From positions 62,001-126,000 of the forward strand of contig NZ_FQWX01000003.1 in NCBI RefSeq assembly GCF_900129815.1: a stretch of DNA of 64,000 nucleotides, written 5' to 3'. The position numbers and the translations under genes were made by a program. Position 1 is the stretch's first letter. Every line of letters begins with the position of its first letter. This document shows, piece by piece, positions 52,854-61,982 of this stretch. The notes under the pieces were generated by a model. The model saw only the letters and a list, made by a program, of their open reading frames with translations. It had not been told where the DNA came from and ran no database searches. The DNA is from Asaccharospora irregularis DSM 2635 (GTDB lineage Bacteria > Bacillota > Clostridia > Peptostreptococcales > Peptostreptococcaceae).

Positions 52854-54212
52854 ATGATAAATAAGATACTAGTTGCAAATAGAGGAGATATAGCAGTTAG
52901 GATAATTAGAACCTGCAAAGAATTAGGAATAAAAACTGTTGCTATATACTCAGATGCAGATAGAGATTCCTTTCATAGATATATAGCGGATGAATCTATT
53001 TGCATAGGACCAAATAATATAAGCAAAAGTTATAACAATATAGAAAATATAATATACCTTGCACTAAAGCTAAGTTGTGATGCTATACATCCAGGATTTG
53101 GATTTTTATCTGAAAACCCTCAGCTTGCCGAAGAATGCGAAAAAAATAATATTATATTAATAGGACCAACCAAGGAACAAATGCTTCTAATGGGTGATAA
53201 ATCACGAGCAAGAGAAACCATGGTTAATTTAGGTGTGCCTGTTGTACAGGGTTCTGAATCCGTCTTAAAAACAAAAGAAGAAGCGTTAGAAGTAGCAAAT
53301 AAAATTGGATACCCAGTTATGATAAAAGCCTCTAATGGTGGGGGAGGGAAAGGAATGAGAATAATAAACTGTAAAGAAGAATTATTCTCAAGTTTTGATA
53401 TAGCGAGTTCTGAAGCTCTATCTGCCTTTTCTAATAGCGACCTATATATGGAAAAATTTATAGAAAACCCTAGACATATTGAGGTTCAAGTGTTCGGAGA
53501 TAAACATTCAAATGCTATACACCTCGGGGATAGAGATTGCTCTATGCAAAGAAGAAATCAAAAAGTAATAGAGGAATCGTTAAGTCCATTTCTTTCTGAT
53601 GATCAAAGAAAGAATATATATAAAACAGCTTTGGATATAGTAAAGGGAATTGGCTATATAGGTGCCGGAACTATCGAATTTATAGTAGATAAGGATAAGA
53701 ATTTTTATTTTATAGAAATGAATACAAGAATTCAGGTAGAACATACTGTAACAGAGATGATTACAGGCTTGGATCTTATAAAACTTCAAATTTTAATAGC
53801 TAATGGAGATGAAATACCTTTTAAACAAGATGATATAGTCTTTAGAGGTCATGCAATAGAATGTAGAATAAATGCTGAAGATCCTTCAAACGATTTTACT
53901 CCGTGTCCAGGAAGAATAGAGTCAATAAATATCCCTGGGGGATTTGGGGTTAGATTTGATACATTTATTTACTGTGGATATACAATCCCACCAATTTACG
54001 ATTCTATGATAGGTAAGCTAGTTTGTTGGGCAGAAACTAGGGAAGAGTGCATAAGTAGAATGAATCGAGCTTTGGATGAGTTTATAGTAGAGGGTATAAA
54101 AACAAATGTAGATTTTCAAAGAGAGCTTGTGACTAGTGAAGCATTTAAAAACAATACCCATCATACTAAATTTATAGAAAATGTGTTTATAAATGAAGCG
54201 AGTACAATGTAA
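52854..54212 (+). CDS. accC: Acetyl-CoA carboxylase, biotin carboxylase subunit
   Basis: A 452-residue ATP-grasp enzyme that carboxylates the biotin on AccB using ATP and bicarbonate. KILVANRGDIAVRIIRTCKELGI starts the N-terminal domain, KASNGGGGKGMRI is the glycine-rich ATP loop, and EMNTRIQVEHTVTE is the catalytic block. The length fits the stand-alone subunit. TAGGAGGAAGTAAT precedes the ATG. It is 11 bases after accB and 15 bases before accD. Confidence 0.97.
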   Translation: MINKILVANRGDIAVRIIRTCKELGIKTVAIYSDADRDSFHRYIADESICIGPNNISKSYNNIENIIYLALKLSCDAIHPGFGFLSENPQLAEECEKNNIILIGPTKEQMLLMGDKSRARETMVNLGVPVVQGSESVLKTKEEALEVANKIGYPVMIKASNGGGGKGMRIINCKEELFSSFDIASSEALSAFSNSDLYMEKFIENPRHIEVQVFGDKHSNAIHLGDRDCSMQRRNQKVIEESLSPFLSDDQRKNIYKTALDIVKGIGYIGAGTIEFIVDKDKNFYFIEMNTRIQVEHTVTEMITGLDLIKLQILIANGDEIPFKQDDIVFRGHAIECRINAEDPSNDFTPCPGRIESINIPGGFGVRFDTFIYCGYTIPPIYDSMIGKLVCWAETREECISRMNRALDEFIVEGIKTNVDFQRELVTSEAFKNNTHHTKFIENVFINEASTM

Positions 54213-54227
54213 GGGAGTAAATAGATT

Positions 54228-55079
54228 ATGATAAAAAAATTTCTATCATCTAAGGAATCTAAATACGTCACGATTTCTCTAGATGACAATTTTAAAGAAA
54301 ATAGTGTAGACGATAAGTTTTGGATTTACTGTAAGGGATGCGATAAACATGTGTTTAGAAAAAATATAGAAGAAAATTTAAACATATGTCCTAGCTGTTC
54401 TTATCATTATAAATTTAAAGCAAGGGATAGAATAGATTTACTTATAGATAAGGGAAGTTTTGTTGAGTTTAATTCAAATATAGAAACTCAGGATCCTCTA
54501 AACTTTCCAAACTATAAAGAAAAATTAGAAAAATATAAAGAAAGTACTAATGAGTCAGAAGCTGTTATAACAGGCTATGGAAGAGTAAACGGCATAAAAA
54601 CAGTTATTAGTGTAATGAATCCTGACTTTATGATGGGTAGTATGGGTTCTATTGTAGGAGATAAGATAACATATTCAATCGAGTATGCAGCAAAAAATAA
54701 TTTACCTGTAATAATATGTTCGGCTTCTGGAGGCGCTAGAATGCAAGAAGGAATGGTATCTCTTATGCAGATGGCTAAGACGTCTCAAGCACTTTCTAAG
54801 CTAGAAGAAAAAGCTTTACCTTATATATCAATACTAACAGACCCTACGACTGGAGGAGTAACTGCTAGCTTTGCAATGCTTGGTGATATTATAATTTCTG
54901 AACCAAATACCTTAATAGGATTTGCCGGTCCTAGGGTAATAGAACAAACTATAAATCAGAAGTTGCCAGAGGGATTCCAAACATCAGAATTTTTACTTGA
55001 AAATGGATTTATTGATATGATAGTAGACAGAAAAAGAATGAAAGAAGTACTTTATAAAATTTTGAGTATCCACTCATAA
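54228..55079 (+). CDS. accD: Acetyl-CoA carboxylase, carboxyltransferase beta subunit
   Basis: A 283-residue subunit that, with AccA, moves CO2 from biotin to acetyl-CoA. An N-terminal zinc finger with YCKGCDKHVF and ICPSCSYHY holds four Cys. ICSASGGARMQEGMVSLMQM and TDPTTGGVTASFAMLGDI form the crotonase-like active site with its oxyanion loops. AAGGGAGTAAATAGATT precedes the ATG. It is followed closely by accA, as expected for a 2:2 complex. Confidence 0.96.
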   Translation: MIKKFLSSKESKYVTISLDDNFKENSVDDKFWIYCKGCDKHVFRKNIEENLNICPSCSYHYKFKARDRIDLLIDKGSFVEFNSNIETQDPLNFPNYKEKLEKYKESTNESEAVITGYGRVNGIKTVISVMNPDFMMGSMGSIVGDKITYSIEYAAKNNLPVIICSASGGARMQEGMVSLMQMAKTSQALSKLEEKALPYISILTDPTTGGVTASFAMLGDIIISEPNTLIGFAGPRVIEQTINQKLPEGFQTSEFLLENGFIDMIVDRKRMKEVLYKILSIHS

Positions 55080-55105
55080 GTTCAAATGCACGAGGAGGTG
55101 ATATT

Positions 55106-56068
55106 TTGGCTAGTAGAGCTATATCTAAAGATGTAATAAAAGATAAAATAAAAGAATTAGAAAATGATATAAAACAGTTGATCTACATTTCTGAAAATAA
55201 CAGCCTAGATTTAACTGATAAGATAAACTCACTCAAAGATAAATTAAGTAATCTTAAGGAAGAAGAGTTCTCAAATTTATCTCCATATGAAAAAGTTTGC
55301 ATAAGTAGAGATATAAAAAGACCCACAACGAAGGATTATATAGATAATATATGTACACATTTTTTAGAATTACATGGAGATAGGTTATTTAAAGATGATC
55401 CATCGATAATAGGAGGAATAGGTCAAATTGATGAATATAAAGTTACCATCATAGGACATCAAAAAGGAACTGATGTAAAAGAAAATATAAAGAGAAACTT
55501 CGGAATGCCTCACCCTGAAGGTTATAGAAAAGCCCTAAGATTGATGAAACAGGCAGAGAAGTTTGGTAGACCAATAATAACGTTTATAGATACTCCTGGA
55601 GCATTTTGTGGTTTAGAAGCTGAGAAGAGAGGTCAGGGAGAAGCTATTGCAAGAAATTTACTAGAAATGAGTAAACTTTCAGTACCCATAATTGTATTTG
55701 TAATTGGAGAAGGGGGTAGTGGAGGTGCACTAGCAATAGGTGTAGGAAATGACATATGTATGTTGGAGAACTCTGTTTACTCAGTTATAAGCCCAGAGGG
55801 GTTATCTAGTATATTATTTAAAGATGCATCAAAATCTAAAGAAGCTAGTGATGTAATGAAACTTACAAGTGAAGATCTATATAACCTAAATATTATAGAT
55901 AATATAATAAAAGAACCTCTTGGAGGAGCTCAAAAAGATCCAGCTTCAGTATCGAAAGAAATAAAATCTTATATAGTTGATAGATTAAATTATTACAAAA
56001 ACTTTTCGAAAGAGGAGATTATAAAACAAAGATATGATAAATTTAGAGAAATAGGGAAGTGCTTATAA
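55106..56068 (+). CDS. accA: Acetyl-CoA carboxylase, carboxyltransferase alpha subunit
   Basis: A 320-residue partner of AccD. The N-terminal helix-rich part (about 1-75) is followed by the crotonase-like domain with RPTTKDYIDNICTHFLELHGDRLF, TFIDTPGAFCGLEAEKRGQGEAIARN and FVIGEGGSGGALAIGVGN. The two glycine pairs form the oxyanion hole. The start is TTG at 55106 behind CGAGGAGGTGATATT. It is the last gene of the operon; no clear terminator follows before spoVS. Confidence 0.96.
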   Translation: MASRAISKDVIKDKIKELENDIKQLIYISENNSLDLTDKINSLKDKLSNLKEEEFSNLSPYEKVCISRDIKRPTTKDYIDNICTHFLELHGDRLFKDDPSIIGGIGQIDEYKVTIIGHQKGTDVKENIKRNFGMPHPEGYRKALRLMKQAEKFGRPIITFIDTPGAFCGLEAEKRGQGEAIARNLLEMSKLSVPIIVFVIGEGGSGGALAIGVGNDICMLENSVYSVISPEGLSSILFKDASKSKEASDVMKLTSEDLYNLNIIDNIIKEPLGGAQKDPASVSKEIKSYIVDRLNYYKNFSKEEIIKQRYDKFREIGKCL

Positions 56069-56227
56069 GGTAGACTATATCTAATTTGTAGATAATGTTA
56101 AATTTTATAGATAAATAGTAGATAAATAAAGGTTTTTTTTCTTACTTATAGAACTATATTGTAAACGACAATAACTTATTCGTAGTAGATAATTTATTAA
56201 GTATATAGTTTAAAAGGAGATGTTGAA

Positions 56228-56497
56228 ATGGAAGTACTAAAGGTTTCCTCAAAATCTAATCCTAACTCTGTAGCTGGAGCTTTAGCTGGAATAATAAGAG
56301 AAAAAGGAAGTGCCGAAATGCAAGCTATAGGTGCGGGTGCATTGAATCAGGCCATAAAGGCAATTGCAATTGCCAGAGGTTTTGTTGCCCCAAGTGGAAT
56401 GGATCTTGTATGTGTTCCGGCATTTACAGACATAATTATAGATGAAGAGAAAAAAACTGCAATAAAATTACTTGTTGAACAAAATAAGGCAAAATAA
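56228..56497 (+). CDS. spoVS: Stage V sporulation protein S
   Basis: An 89-residue protein (canonical 86) of the Alba-like SpoVS family, needed for efficient spore coat and cortex formation in Bacillus. VSSKSNPNSVAGALAGIIREKGSAEMQAIGAGALNQAIKAIAIARGFVAPSGMDLVCVPAF covers the conserved fold. AAAAGGAGATGTTGAA precedes the ATG. A sigma-H-like AGGTTTT ... GAAC pair lies upstream at about 56131-56151, but this is weak. It has its own terminator. It supports a spore-forming host. Confidence 0.95.
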   Translation: MEVLKVSSKSNPNSVAGALAGIIREKGSAEMQAIGAGALNQAIKAIAIARGFVAPSGMDLVCVPAFTDIIIDEEKKTAIKLLVEQNKAK

Positions 56498-56545
56498 ATA
56501 GTTAAAAACAAGTTTATGATTGAATTATGATTAATATTTAAATTG

Positions 56546-56578
56546 AACGTATAGATTAAACTATACGTTTTTTATTTT
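56546..56578 (+). terminator. Rho-independent terminator after spoVS
   Basis: AACGTATAG / CTATACGTT with a 6-base loop is followed by TTTTT. Confidence 0.88.
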
Positions 56579-56767
56579 TCCTATTTTTACAATATATTGT
56601 AATTTCAAGCCTAAGAAGTGTTATATATAACTAGTCTTTAAATGTATATTTAGGGAATAGTTAAACTAAAACTTATTTATATCTACTTTTTTCTGTTAAT
56701 AACAGAAATATTTCTAAATTGCTTATACTTTCTTATTTTTAAAAAATTTACATATTCCCTTACCTTG

Positions 56768-56809
56768 TATCTAATTATTTATTAAATGTATCTAATTATT
56801 TGTTAAGTT
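56768..56809. repeat. Tandem 21-bp imperfect repeat
   Basis: TATCTAATTATTTATTAAATG and TATCTAATTATTTGTTAAGTT follow one another and match at 18 of 21 positions. This is in the long non-coding stretch before the recombinase gene. Confidence 0.8.
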
Positions 56810-57140
56810 AAATAAAAACAAAAATTTATTATCTTTTTAGATATATTATTTATTTAGGATTAATTACAACTTATATAGATTTATTCGTATTATATTAATA
56901 ACCTAATTAATATAATTACTTTTATTTTGTAAAGCTACTTCTAATTCAATTATATTTAAATAACTATGTTTATATCTATATACCTCATATCTTAATACTG
57001 CTTTTAATACTGCTAACCTTTAATGCTCTTAATAATCTCTTTGTTTATCGGTCTACCTAAAATATATAGTTTTAAGGAATAGTTGAACTTAAAAAAACTA
57101 TATGTTATTTTATATTTAAGCTAACTATGGAGGTGATATT

Positions 57141-58283
57141 TTGAGTGACAAGAAAATAATAAAAATACATAATAAATCAGACAAGCCAGATAATATCGTG
57201 ATCAGAGACAATACCCTTATAGAGCGATGTATTAATATAGAAAATAAACTTCCAAAGTTTATGAAGGACTATTTCATCTATTTAAAGGGATCTGTGGCAG
57301 TTTCTACGAGACTTGCCTACCTAGAAGACATACACTTCTTCTGTTCCTATTTGGTTGAATCACAAGAGCTTACAAATGCATCTGACATTAAAGATATTAC
57401 CCAAAGTGAATTTGATAGAATTAGTGCAAGGGATGTAAACTTATTCTTGGGGGACTATTGTAGCAGGTATTATAGGCAAACTGACAAAAATACCCTAATA
57501 TTTGAAAATAACAATAGAGCTTTAGCTAGAAAAAAATCTTCTATCTCTACTCTATTTAAGTTTTTATTTAGAAATGAACAAATAAAAAACAATATTACTG
57601 ATGGATTTAACCCAATAAAGCTTCCAAAGCCTCAGCCAGATGCCATAAAACGTCTTGAAATCGATGAAGTCGCCAAAATGTTAGATGCTGTTGACACAGG
57701 AGAAGGTCTAACTGAAAAGGAAAAGGTATATTGGAAAAAGACTAAGCTTCGTGATAAAGCTATCTTAGCCCTATTTGTAACATATGGATTAAGGCTTAAT
57801 GAACTTAGAGAATTAAATATTTCTTCATTTAACTTCTCAAGAGGTGAATTTAAAATATACAGAAAAAGAGGCAAAGAAGTTTTGATGCCTATTAACCATA
57901 CCTGCGAATCTGTAATAAAGGATTATATTCTAAATGAAAGACCTCAATCTGAACTATTAGAAGAAGACGTAAGAGATGCCCTGTTTTTATCGTTACAGAA
58001 AAAAAGACTTACTCCAAAAGCAATAAGATCTTTAGTTAAAAAGTATACATCAATCTCTATGGAAACATCTAGAGAAAGCGGATATAGCCCGCATAAACTA
58101 AGAGCCACTGCTGCTACATCCTTAATCCAAACTGGTTTTTCTATTTATGATGTTCAAAATCTACTAGACCATGATAATGTAACTACTACCCAGTTATACG
58201 CTGCACATAAGAAAAATGTTAAACGAGACATTGTAAACAACTTTGAATGGATTGATGATGATAACGACAACAAAGAAATATAA
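57141..58283 (+). CDS. XerC/XerD-like tyrosine recombinase
   Basis: A 380-residue recombinase of the Xer branch. The SAM-like core-binding domain (about 30-150, LPKFMKDYFIYLKGSVAVSTRLAYLEDIHFFCSYL) is followed by the catalytic domain with Arg in YGLRLNELRELNI, SPHKLRATAATSL, and LLDHDNVTTTQLYAAHKKNV, which holds the nucleophile Tyr. There is no arm-binding domain, which separates it from the phage-type integrase at 45574. Such genes near lexA are conserved in Peptostreptococcaceae. The start is TTG at 57141 behind GGAGGTGATATT. Its role in chromosome dimer resolution is possible but not shown. Confidence 0.88.
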   Translation: MSDKKIIKIHNKSDKPDNIVIRDNTLIERCINIENKLPKFMKDYFIYLKGSVAVSTRLAYLEDIHFFCSYLVESQELTNASDIKDITQSEFDRISARDVNLFLGDYCSRYYRQTDKNTLIFENNNRALARKKSSISTLFKFLFRNEQIKNNITDGFNPIKLPKPQPDAIKRLEIDEVAKMLDAVDTGEGLTEKEKVYWKKTKLRDKAILALFVTYGLRLNELRELNISSFNFSRGEFKIYRKRGKEVLMPINHTCESVIKDYILNERPQSELLEEDVRDALFLSLQKKRLTPKAIRSLVKKYTSISMETSRESGYSPHKLRATAATSLIQTGFSIYDVQNLLDHDNVTTTQLYAAHKKNVKRDIVNNFEWIDDDNDNKEI

Positions 58284-58353
58284 TTTAATCTATTTTTATA
58301 TAGTATACAATAATGCAATTATGTAAACTACATTAGACTATATATAAAAATAT

Positions 58354-58418
58354 AAAAAGTGCTAAAAATGCGACCTCCGAACAGATGTTCGCGAAGGCTG
58401 TTTTTGGCATTTTTTTAT
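58354..58418 (+). terminator. Terminator hairpin containing a LexA box
   Basis: AAAAAGTGCTAAAAA pairs with TTTTTGGCATTTTTT (with G-T pairs), enclosing CCT/AGG and CGAAC/GTTCG. The T run ends at 58417. It stops the recombinase transcript and holds the LexA site at 58378-58391 in its loop region. Confidence 0.78.
58378..58391. promoter_or_regulatory. lexA: LexA box 1
   Basis: CGAACAGATGTTCG fits the Gram-positive LexA consensus CGAACRNRYGTTYG at every position. It is 250 bases before lexA. Confidence 0.82.
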
Positions 58419-58539
58419 TAAATAAATAAATTTTTTCATCAAATAACAGTAAATCAAACAATTTCTCACTCTATATTAACTAAGTATTTATAAACTATAC
58501 TCTAAGTATTGACCGTATATATGCCTTTAATTCAGCTAA

Positions 58540-58553
58540 AGAACAAATGTTTG
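58540..58553. promoter_or_regulatory. lexA: LexA box 2 at the lexA promoter
   Basis: AGAACAAATGTTTG fits the consensus at 13 of 14 positions. It overlaps the start of the -35 element at 58551, where bound LexA would block the promoter. This is the expected autoregulatory site. Confidence 0.85.
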
Positions 58554-58579
58554 TATAAATATTTGTATTATGTTACAAT
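58551..58579 (+). promoter_or_regulatory. lexA: lexA promoter
   Basis: TTGTAT at 58551-58556, 17 bases, TACAAT at 58574-58579. It gives a short leader before the lexA start. Confidence 0.7.
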
Positions 58580-58643
58580 ATATAGTAATAAGGTATTTAT
58601 CTACCCTTATTAAGCTAAATTAAGTTTGGAAATGAGTGATTTT

Positions 58644-59282
58644 ATGTATTTAGATTTAACTGATAAACAAGTTTTAATATTAGAATTTATAAAGTCTCAA
58701 ATTATTGAAAAAGGATACCCACCTGCTGTAAGGGAGATTTGTGATGCCGTAGGATTAAAATCTACATCTACTGTCCATTCTCATCTAAATAAGCTAGAAA
58801 AACTAGGATATATAAGAAAGGACCCTACTAAACCTAGAGCTATTGAAGTTCTGGATGGAGGTAACTCTAATAGTGTTTCTGGAATAAACCAAGAAATATT
58901 AAATCTACCTTTAGTAGGCCAAATAACTGCTGGAGAACCTATATTAGCAGAACAGAATATAGAAGAATATATTCCCCTTCCAGCTAGTATAGTAAAAGGT
59001 ACTAACAACTTTGTATTAAAAGTCAAAGGTGAAAGTATGATAAAAGCAGGTATTTTAGATAAAGATTATGTTATAGTTGATAAGAAAAATACAGCTTCAA
59101 ACTCTCAAATAGTTGTCGCCCTTATAAATGGAGAAGCTGCTACTGTAAAGAGATTTTTTAAAGAAGAAGACAATACTATAAGGTTACAACCTGAAAATGA
59201 TTTTATGAGTCCTATGATATTAGATGCTCGAAATGTTGAAATCATAGGTGTTGTTACAGGTGTATTCAGAGTAATAAAGTAA
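58644..59282 (+). CDS. lexA: SOS-response repressor LexA
   Basis: A 212-residue repressor and self-cleaving protease. The N-terminal winged helix has LTDKQVLILEFIKSQIIEKGYPPAVREIC and STSTVHSHLNKLEKLGYI. The cleavage site is Ala 96-Gly 97 in GQITAGEPI, with Ser 131 in KGESMIKAG and Lys 169 in AATVKRFF as the catalytic pair. RecA-ssDNA triggers cleavage on DNA damage. The start at 58644 fits other LexA N termini; an upstream in-frame ATG at 58632 is possible, and neither site is strong. Two LexA boxes lie upstream. Confidence 0.96.
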   Translation: MYLDLTDKQVLILEFIKSQIIEKGYPPAVREICDAVGLKSTSTVHSHLNKLEKLGYIRKDPTKPRAIEVLDGGNSNSVSGINQEILNLPLVGQITAGEPILAEQNIEEYIPLPASIVKGTNNFVLKVKGESMIKAGILDKDYVIVDKKNTASNSQIVVALINGEAATVKRFFKEEDNTIRLQPENDFMSPMILDARNVEIIGVVTGVFRVIK

Positions 59283-59283
59283 A

Positions 59284-59316
59284 TAAAAAAAGATATGGAT
59301 TTCCATATCTTTTTTA
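59284..59316. terminator. Bidirectional terminator between lexA and deoD
   Basis: AAAAAAGATATGGA / TCCATATCTTTTTT with a 2-base loop. Runs of A and T on both flanks serve the two convergent genes. Confidence 0.9.
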
Positions 59317-59327
59317 TTTATAACGAT

Positions 59328-60044
59328 TTATTTTACTACGTTTAAAGCTATCTCCATCATCTTTGTAAATGTTTCTTGTCTTTCTTGTGCTGAGCATTCT
59401 TCTCCTGTAAAAATACAATCTGATATTGTAAGTATACTCAATGCATTAACTCCTGCTCTTGCAGCATTCATATATAAAGCAGCTGATTCCATTTCTGTGC
59501 ATAGAACTCCCATTTTTTTCCATCTCTTATAACTTTCTAAACCTTCATCTCCATAGAATATATCGCTAGATAATATATTACCTACAGTTACTTCTACTCC
59601 TTGTTCTCTAGCTACATTAACAGCGCTCTCTAATAAAGTGTAGCTTGCTGTTGGAGCAAATGTTCCTGGTAAGTTATATTGATGTGCATAGTTTGAATCT
59701 GTGCATGCACCCATTCCTATTACTACATCAAGCATTTTTAATTTGTCACTTATTGCACCTGCAGAACCTACTCTGATAAGGTTTTTAACTCCATAAAAAT
59801 GTATAAGCTCATAAGAGTATATTCCCATAGATGGCATACCCATTCCAGACCCTTGAACTGATATTTTCTTTCCTTTATAATAACCTGTATATCCAAGCAT
59901 ACCTCTAACAGTATTGTACTGAACTACATCTTCTAAAAAGTTTTCTGCTATAAATTTAGCTCTTAAAGGATCTCCTGGAAGTAGTATTGTTTCTGCTATA
60001 TCTCCTACTTTTGCATTATTATGTGGTGTTGGTGTTTTACTCAT
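59328..60044 (-). CDS. deoD: Purine nucleoside phosphorylase, DeoD type
   Basis: A 238-residue hexameric enzyme that splits purine (deoxy)ribonucleosides with phosphate into base and sugar phosphate. [35 protein letters not shown] and IRVGSAGAI bind phosphate and nucleoside. [12 protein letters not shown] holds the base-binding Glu, and [20 protein letters not shown] is the C-terminal block with the conserved Asp. The length is typical. AAGGAGATTTATAAT precedes the ATG. It is a single-gene unit. Confidence 0.96.
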   Translation of the reverse strand: MSKTPTPHNNAKVGDIAETILLPGDPLRAKFIAENFLEDVVQYNTVRGMLGYTGYYKGKKISVQGSGMGMPSMGIYSYELIHFYGVKNLIRVGSAGAISDKLKMLDVVIGMGACTDSNYAHQYNLPGTFAPTASYTLLESAVNVAREQGVEVTVGNILSSDIFYGDEGLESYKRWKKMGVLCTEMESAALYMNAARAGVNALSILTISDCIFTGEECSAQERQETFTKMMEIALNVVK

Positions 60045-60113
60045 ATTATAAATCTCCTTACTATAATCTATTTATTTAATTTAACTTAACTTAAAATAGT
60101 ATCCCCTTAATTA

Positions 60114-61253
60114 TTATTTTCCATAACATCTATCGCATGGATCGAGTTTATTACTTTCTTTTATTGTTCCTGAGAGGATAGTTTTACTTCTAATAAGTGC
60201 ACTACAATCTCTTCTTGAATGATAACTTTTTCCTTTAGGAGTGTAATACACTATTTCATCATTTTGACCACTTTGCTGATTATTAATTTGCTGGTCGTTA
60301 TTTTGAATATCTGAGTTGCTACTTTCTCTTTTACCTGGAGTGTAACTTCCCGCTTTACAGTTTGTTGAGACTCCATCGCCAGTTGAGATAAATATTATAT
60401 CAGAACATTCATCATTTCTATGTACTTCTATTCCTAGTCTTTTTAACTTATCCATGGTCTCTTTATGTGGGTGTCCATAGGAGTTACCCTTTCCTACTTG
60501 AATTACAGCATATTCAGGAGTTGTTTTTTGTAAGAGTTCATCTGTTGAACTACTACGAGAGCCATGATGACCTACTTTTAAAAGGTCTATATCACAAAGT
60601 TTAGGCATAATTTCTTTTTCTGTTCCTGCTTCTGCGTCTCCTGTAAATAATATTTTATCATTTTTATTGGTAAAAAGTAAGACTAAAGATTGTTCATTGG
60701 TTGTACTTCCACCATTAGTGTTTAAAACCTCAAAATAAGAGTTTTCTAAGAAAAATTTATTATTTTCTAGTGGTACACTTGGAGATAGGCCTTTGTCTGA
60801 CAAAGCATTTATAAAGTCTCTATAGCTTTTAGAATCTGCTGATCCATTAGATACGAATGCATTTTCAACCGCAAAGTTTTTTACTACCGCATCTAATCCA
60901 CCTAAATGATCTGCATGTGCATGAGTAGATATAAGATATTTGATATTCTTTACACCCTGATTATTTAAATATCTTACCATAGAAGCTTCATCATCATTGT
61001 CTCCCCCATCTATTAGTGTGAAGGTTTCTCCTTCTTTAATTAGTATTGCATCACTATTTCCTGTATCTATAAAGTGTATTTCAGCGTTATTCAAGCTAGA
61101 AACTTGCGAATTAGAAATACTCTCAGATTCAATGTTTTCTTTTGAGGTAACTTGTTTTGGATTTTCAGTGTTATTACACCCATTTAAAAACAATGAAGTC
61201 GATACCAAAAGTAATGTCAATAAACTTTTAAATTTGGTGATTTTTTTATGCAT
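60114..61253 (-). CDS. ComEC/Rec2-like secreted metallo-beta-lactamase lipoprotein
   Basis: A 379-residue exported protein. A lipobox LNGC follows the signal peptide. The metallo-beta-lactamase domain (about 55-270) shows the metal motif STHAHADHLGG, then LLKVGHHGSRSSS and the late His in SYGHPHKETMDKL. This is the ComEC-type hydrolase domain without its membrane channel. A Gln/Asn-rich linker follows, then a C-terminal Cys domain (YHSRRDCSALIRS, PCDRCYGK), as in other Gram-positive surface nucleases. Nucleic acid or nucleotide may be the substrate. The start at 61253 has GGAGGGAATATTT upstream. Confidence 0.85.
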   Translation of the reverse strand: MHKKITKFKSLLTLLLVSTSLFLNGCNNTENPKQVTSKENIESESISNSQVSSLNNAEIHFIDTGNSDAILIKEGETFTLIDGGDNDDEASMVRYLNNQGVKNIKYLISTHAHADHLGGLDAVVKNFAVENAFVSNGSADSKSYRDFINALSDKGLSPSVPLENNKFFLENSYFEVLNTNGGSTTNEQSLVLLFTNKNDKILFTGDAEAGTEKEIMPKLCDIDLLKVGHHGSRSSSTDELLQKTTPEYAVIQVGKGNSYGHPHKETMDKLKRLGIEVHRNDECSDIIFISTGDGVSTNCKAGSYTPGKRESSNSDIQNNDQQINNQQSGQNDEIVYYTPKGKSYHSRRDCSALIRSKTILSGTIKESNKLDPCDRCYGK

Positions 61254-61358
61254 AAATATTCCCTCCATAACAATATCAATTATATCATCATAGAGGGAAT
61301 ATAACAATTTTTTACCTTTATCTACATTTATTTTAACAAGCTAACATATTTATCTAAT

Positions 61359-61982
61359 TTAGTCTATTTTAATCTCATACTTTATCTCTACTCTTCTAGA
61401 TGCATCTCTATTTACCTCTCCATTACTTTCTTTTATAAGCTCAGCTTGTGATCTCCCAACAGCTATTATGTCTTTTCTTAACTTATCTTTGTATTTATAA
61501 TCTCCTATTTCATCTCCAACCATATACTGTGCAACACTGTATGCTCTTCTTTGAGATAAATCAAGGTTGTATAAATAAGTTCCCACATCGTCTGTATGTC
61601 CTTCTATAACTATTTTGGATATATTTTTACCGTAATCCTTGTAAATAGTTTCTACATACTTAGGGATAAAAGTCTTTAGTATTTCTTTAGCTTCCGGCTT
61701 TAATTCTGAACTATCTACATCAAACATAGTTTTTTCTCCAAATGTTATCTCACCAGTGTTTTTATCTACCTCAACTGGAATTTTATTTTTATCTAGTGTT
61801 TCCTTTACTGAGATATTTACATTTTTGGCTAGGTCCTTTTCAACTGATCCTGCTATACTCTCTGAACTAAATAAAATTAGTATTACAACCATCAACACCG
61901 TTGATATTAAATCTGTAAATGTAGGCCAGAAACCACTTTGTTCAGATTCCTTATTTATAGTTCTTCTATATTTATTAATCAT
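61359..61982 (-). CDS. MotB/ZorB-like stator protein with OmpA domain
   Basis: A 207-residue protein. The N terminus holds one membrane helix, FWPTFTDLISTVLMVVILILF, with Asp 24 in the position of the proton-carrying Asp of MotB and ZorB. After a short linker, the OmpA-type peptidoglycan-binding domain has VIEGHTDDVGTYLYNLDLSQRRAYSVAQYM and NRDASRRVEIKY. It therefore looks like the wall-anchoring half of an ion-driven motor. The gene overlaps the motor partner gene upstream by 8 bases (ATGATTAA). It is shorter than flagellar MotB and lacks other flagellar neighbours. Confidence 0.9.
   Translation of the reverse strand: MINKYRRTINKESEQSGFWPTFTDLISTVLMVVILILFSSESIAGSVEKDLAKNVNISVKETLDKNKIPVEVDKNTGEITFGEKTMFDVDSSELKPEAKEILKTFIPKYVETIYKDYGKNISKIVIEGHTDDVGTYLYNLDLSQRRAYSVAQYMVGDEIGDYKYKDKLRKDIIAVGRSQAELIKESNGEVNRDASRRVEIKYEIKID

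Larger units (their letters stand above)
56498..57140. other. AT-rich region without a gene (about 640 bases)
   Basis: Apart from the spoVS terminator, no coding frame or known RNA was found. It contains a tandem 21-base repeat at 56768-56809, a 17-base palindrome TTCTGTTAATAACAGAA at about 56692-56708, and two copies of GGAATAGTTRAACT-type sequence near 56654 and 57076. It probably holds the promoter of the recombinase gene and is unusually long for this compact chromosome. Confidence 0.5.
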
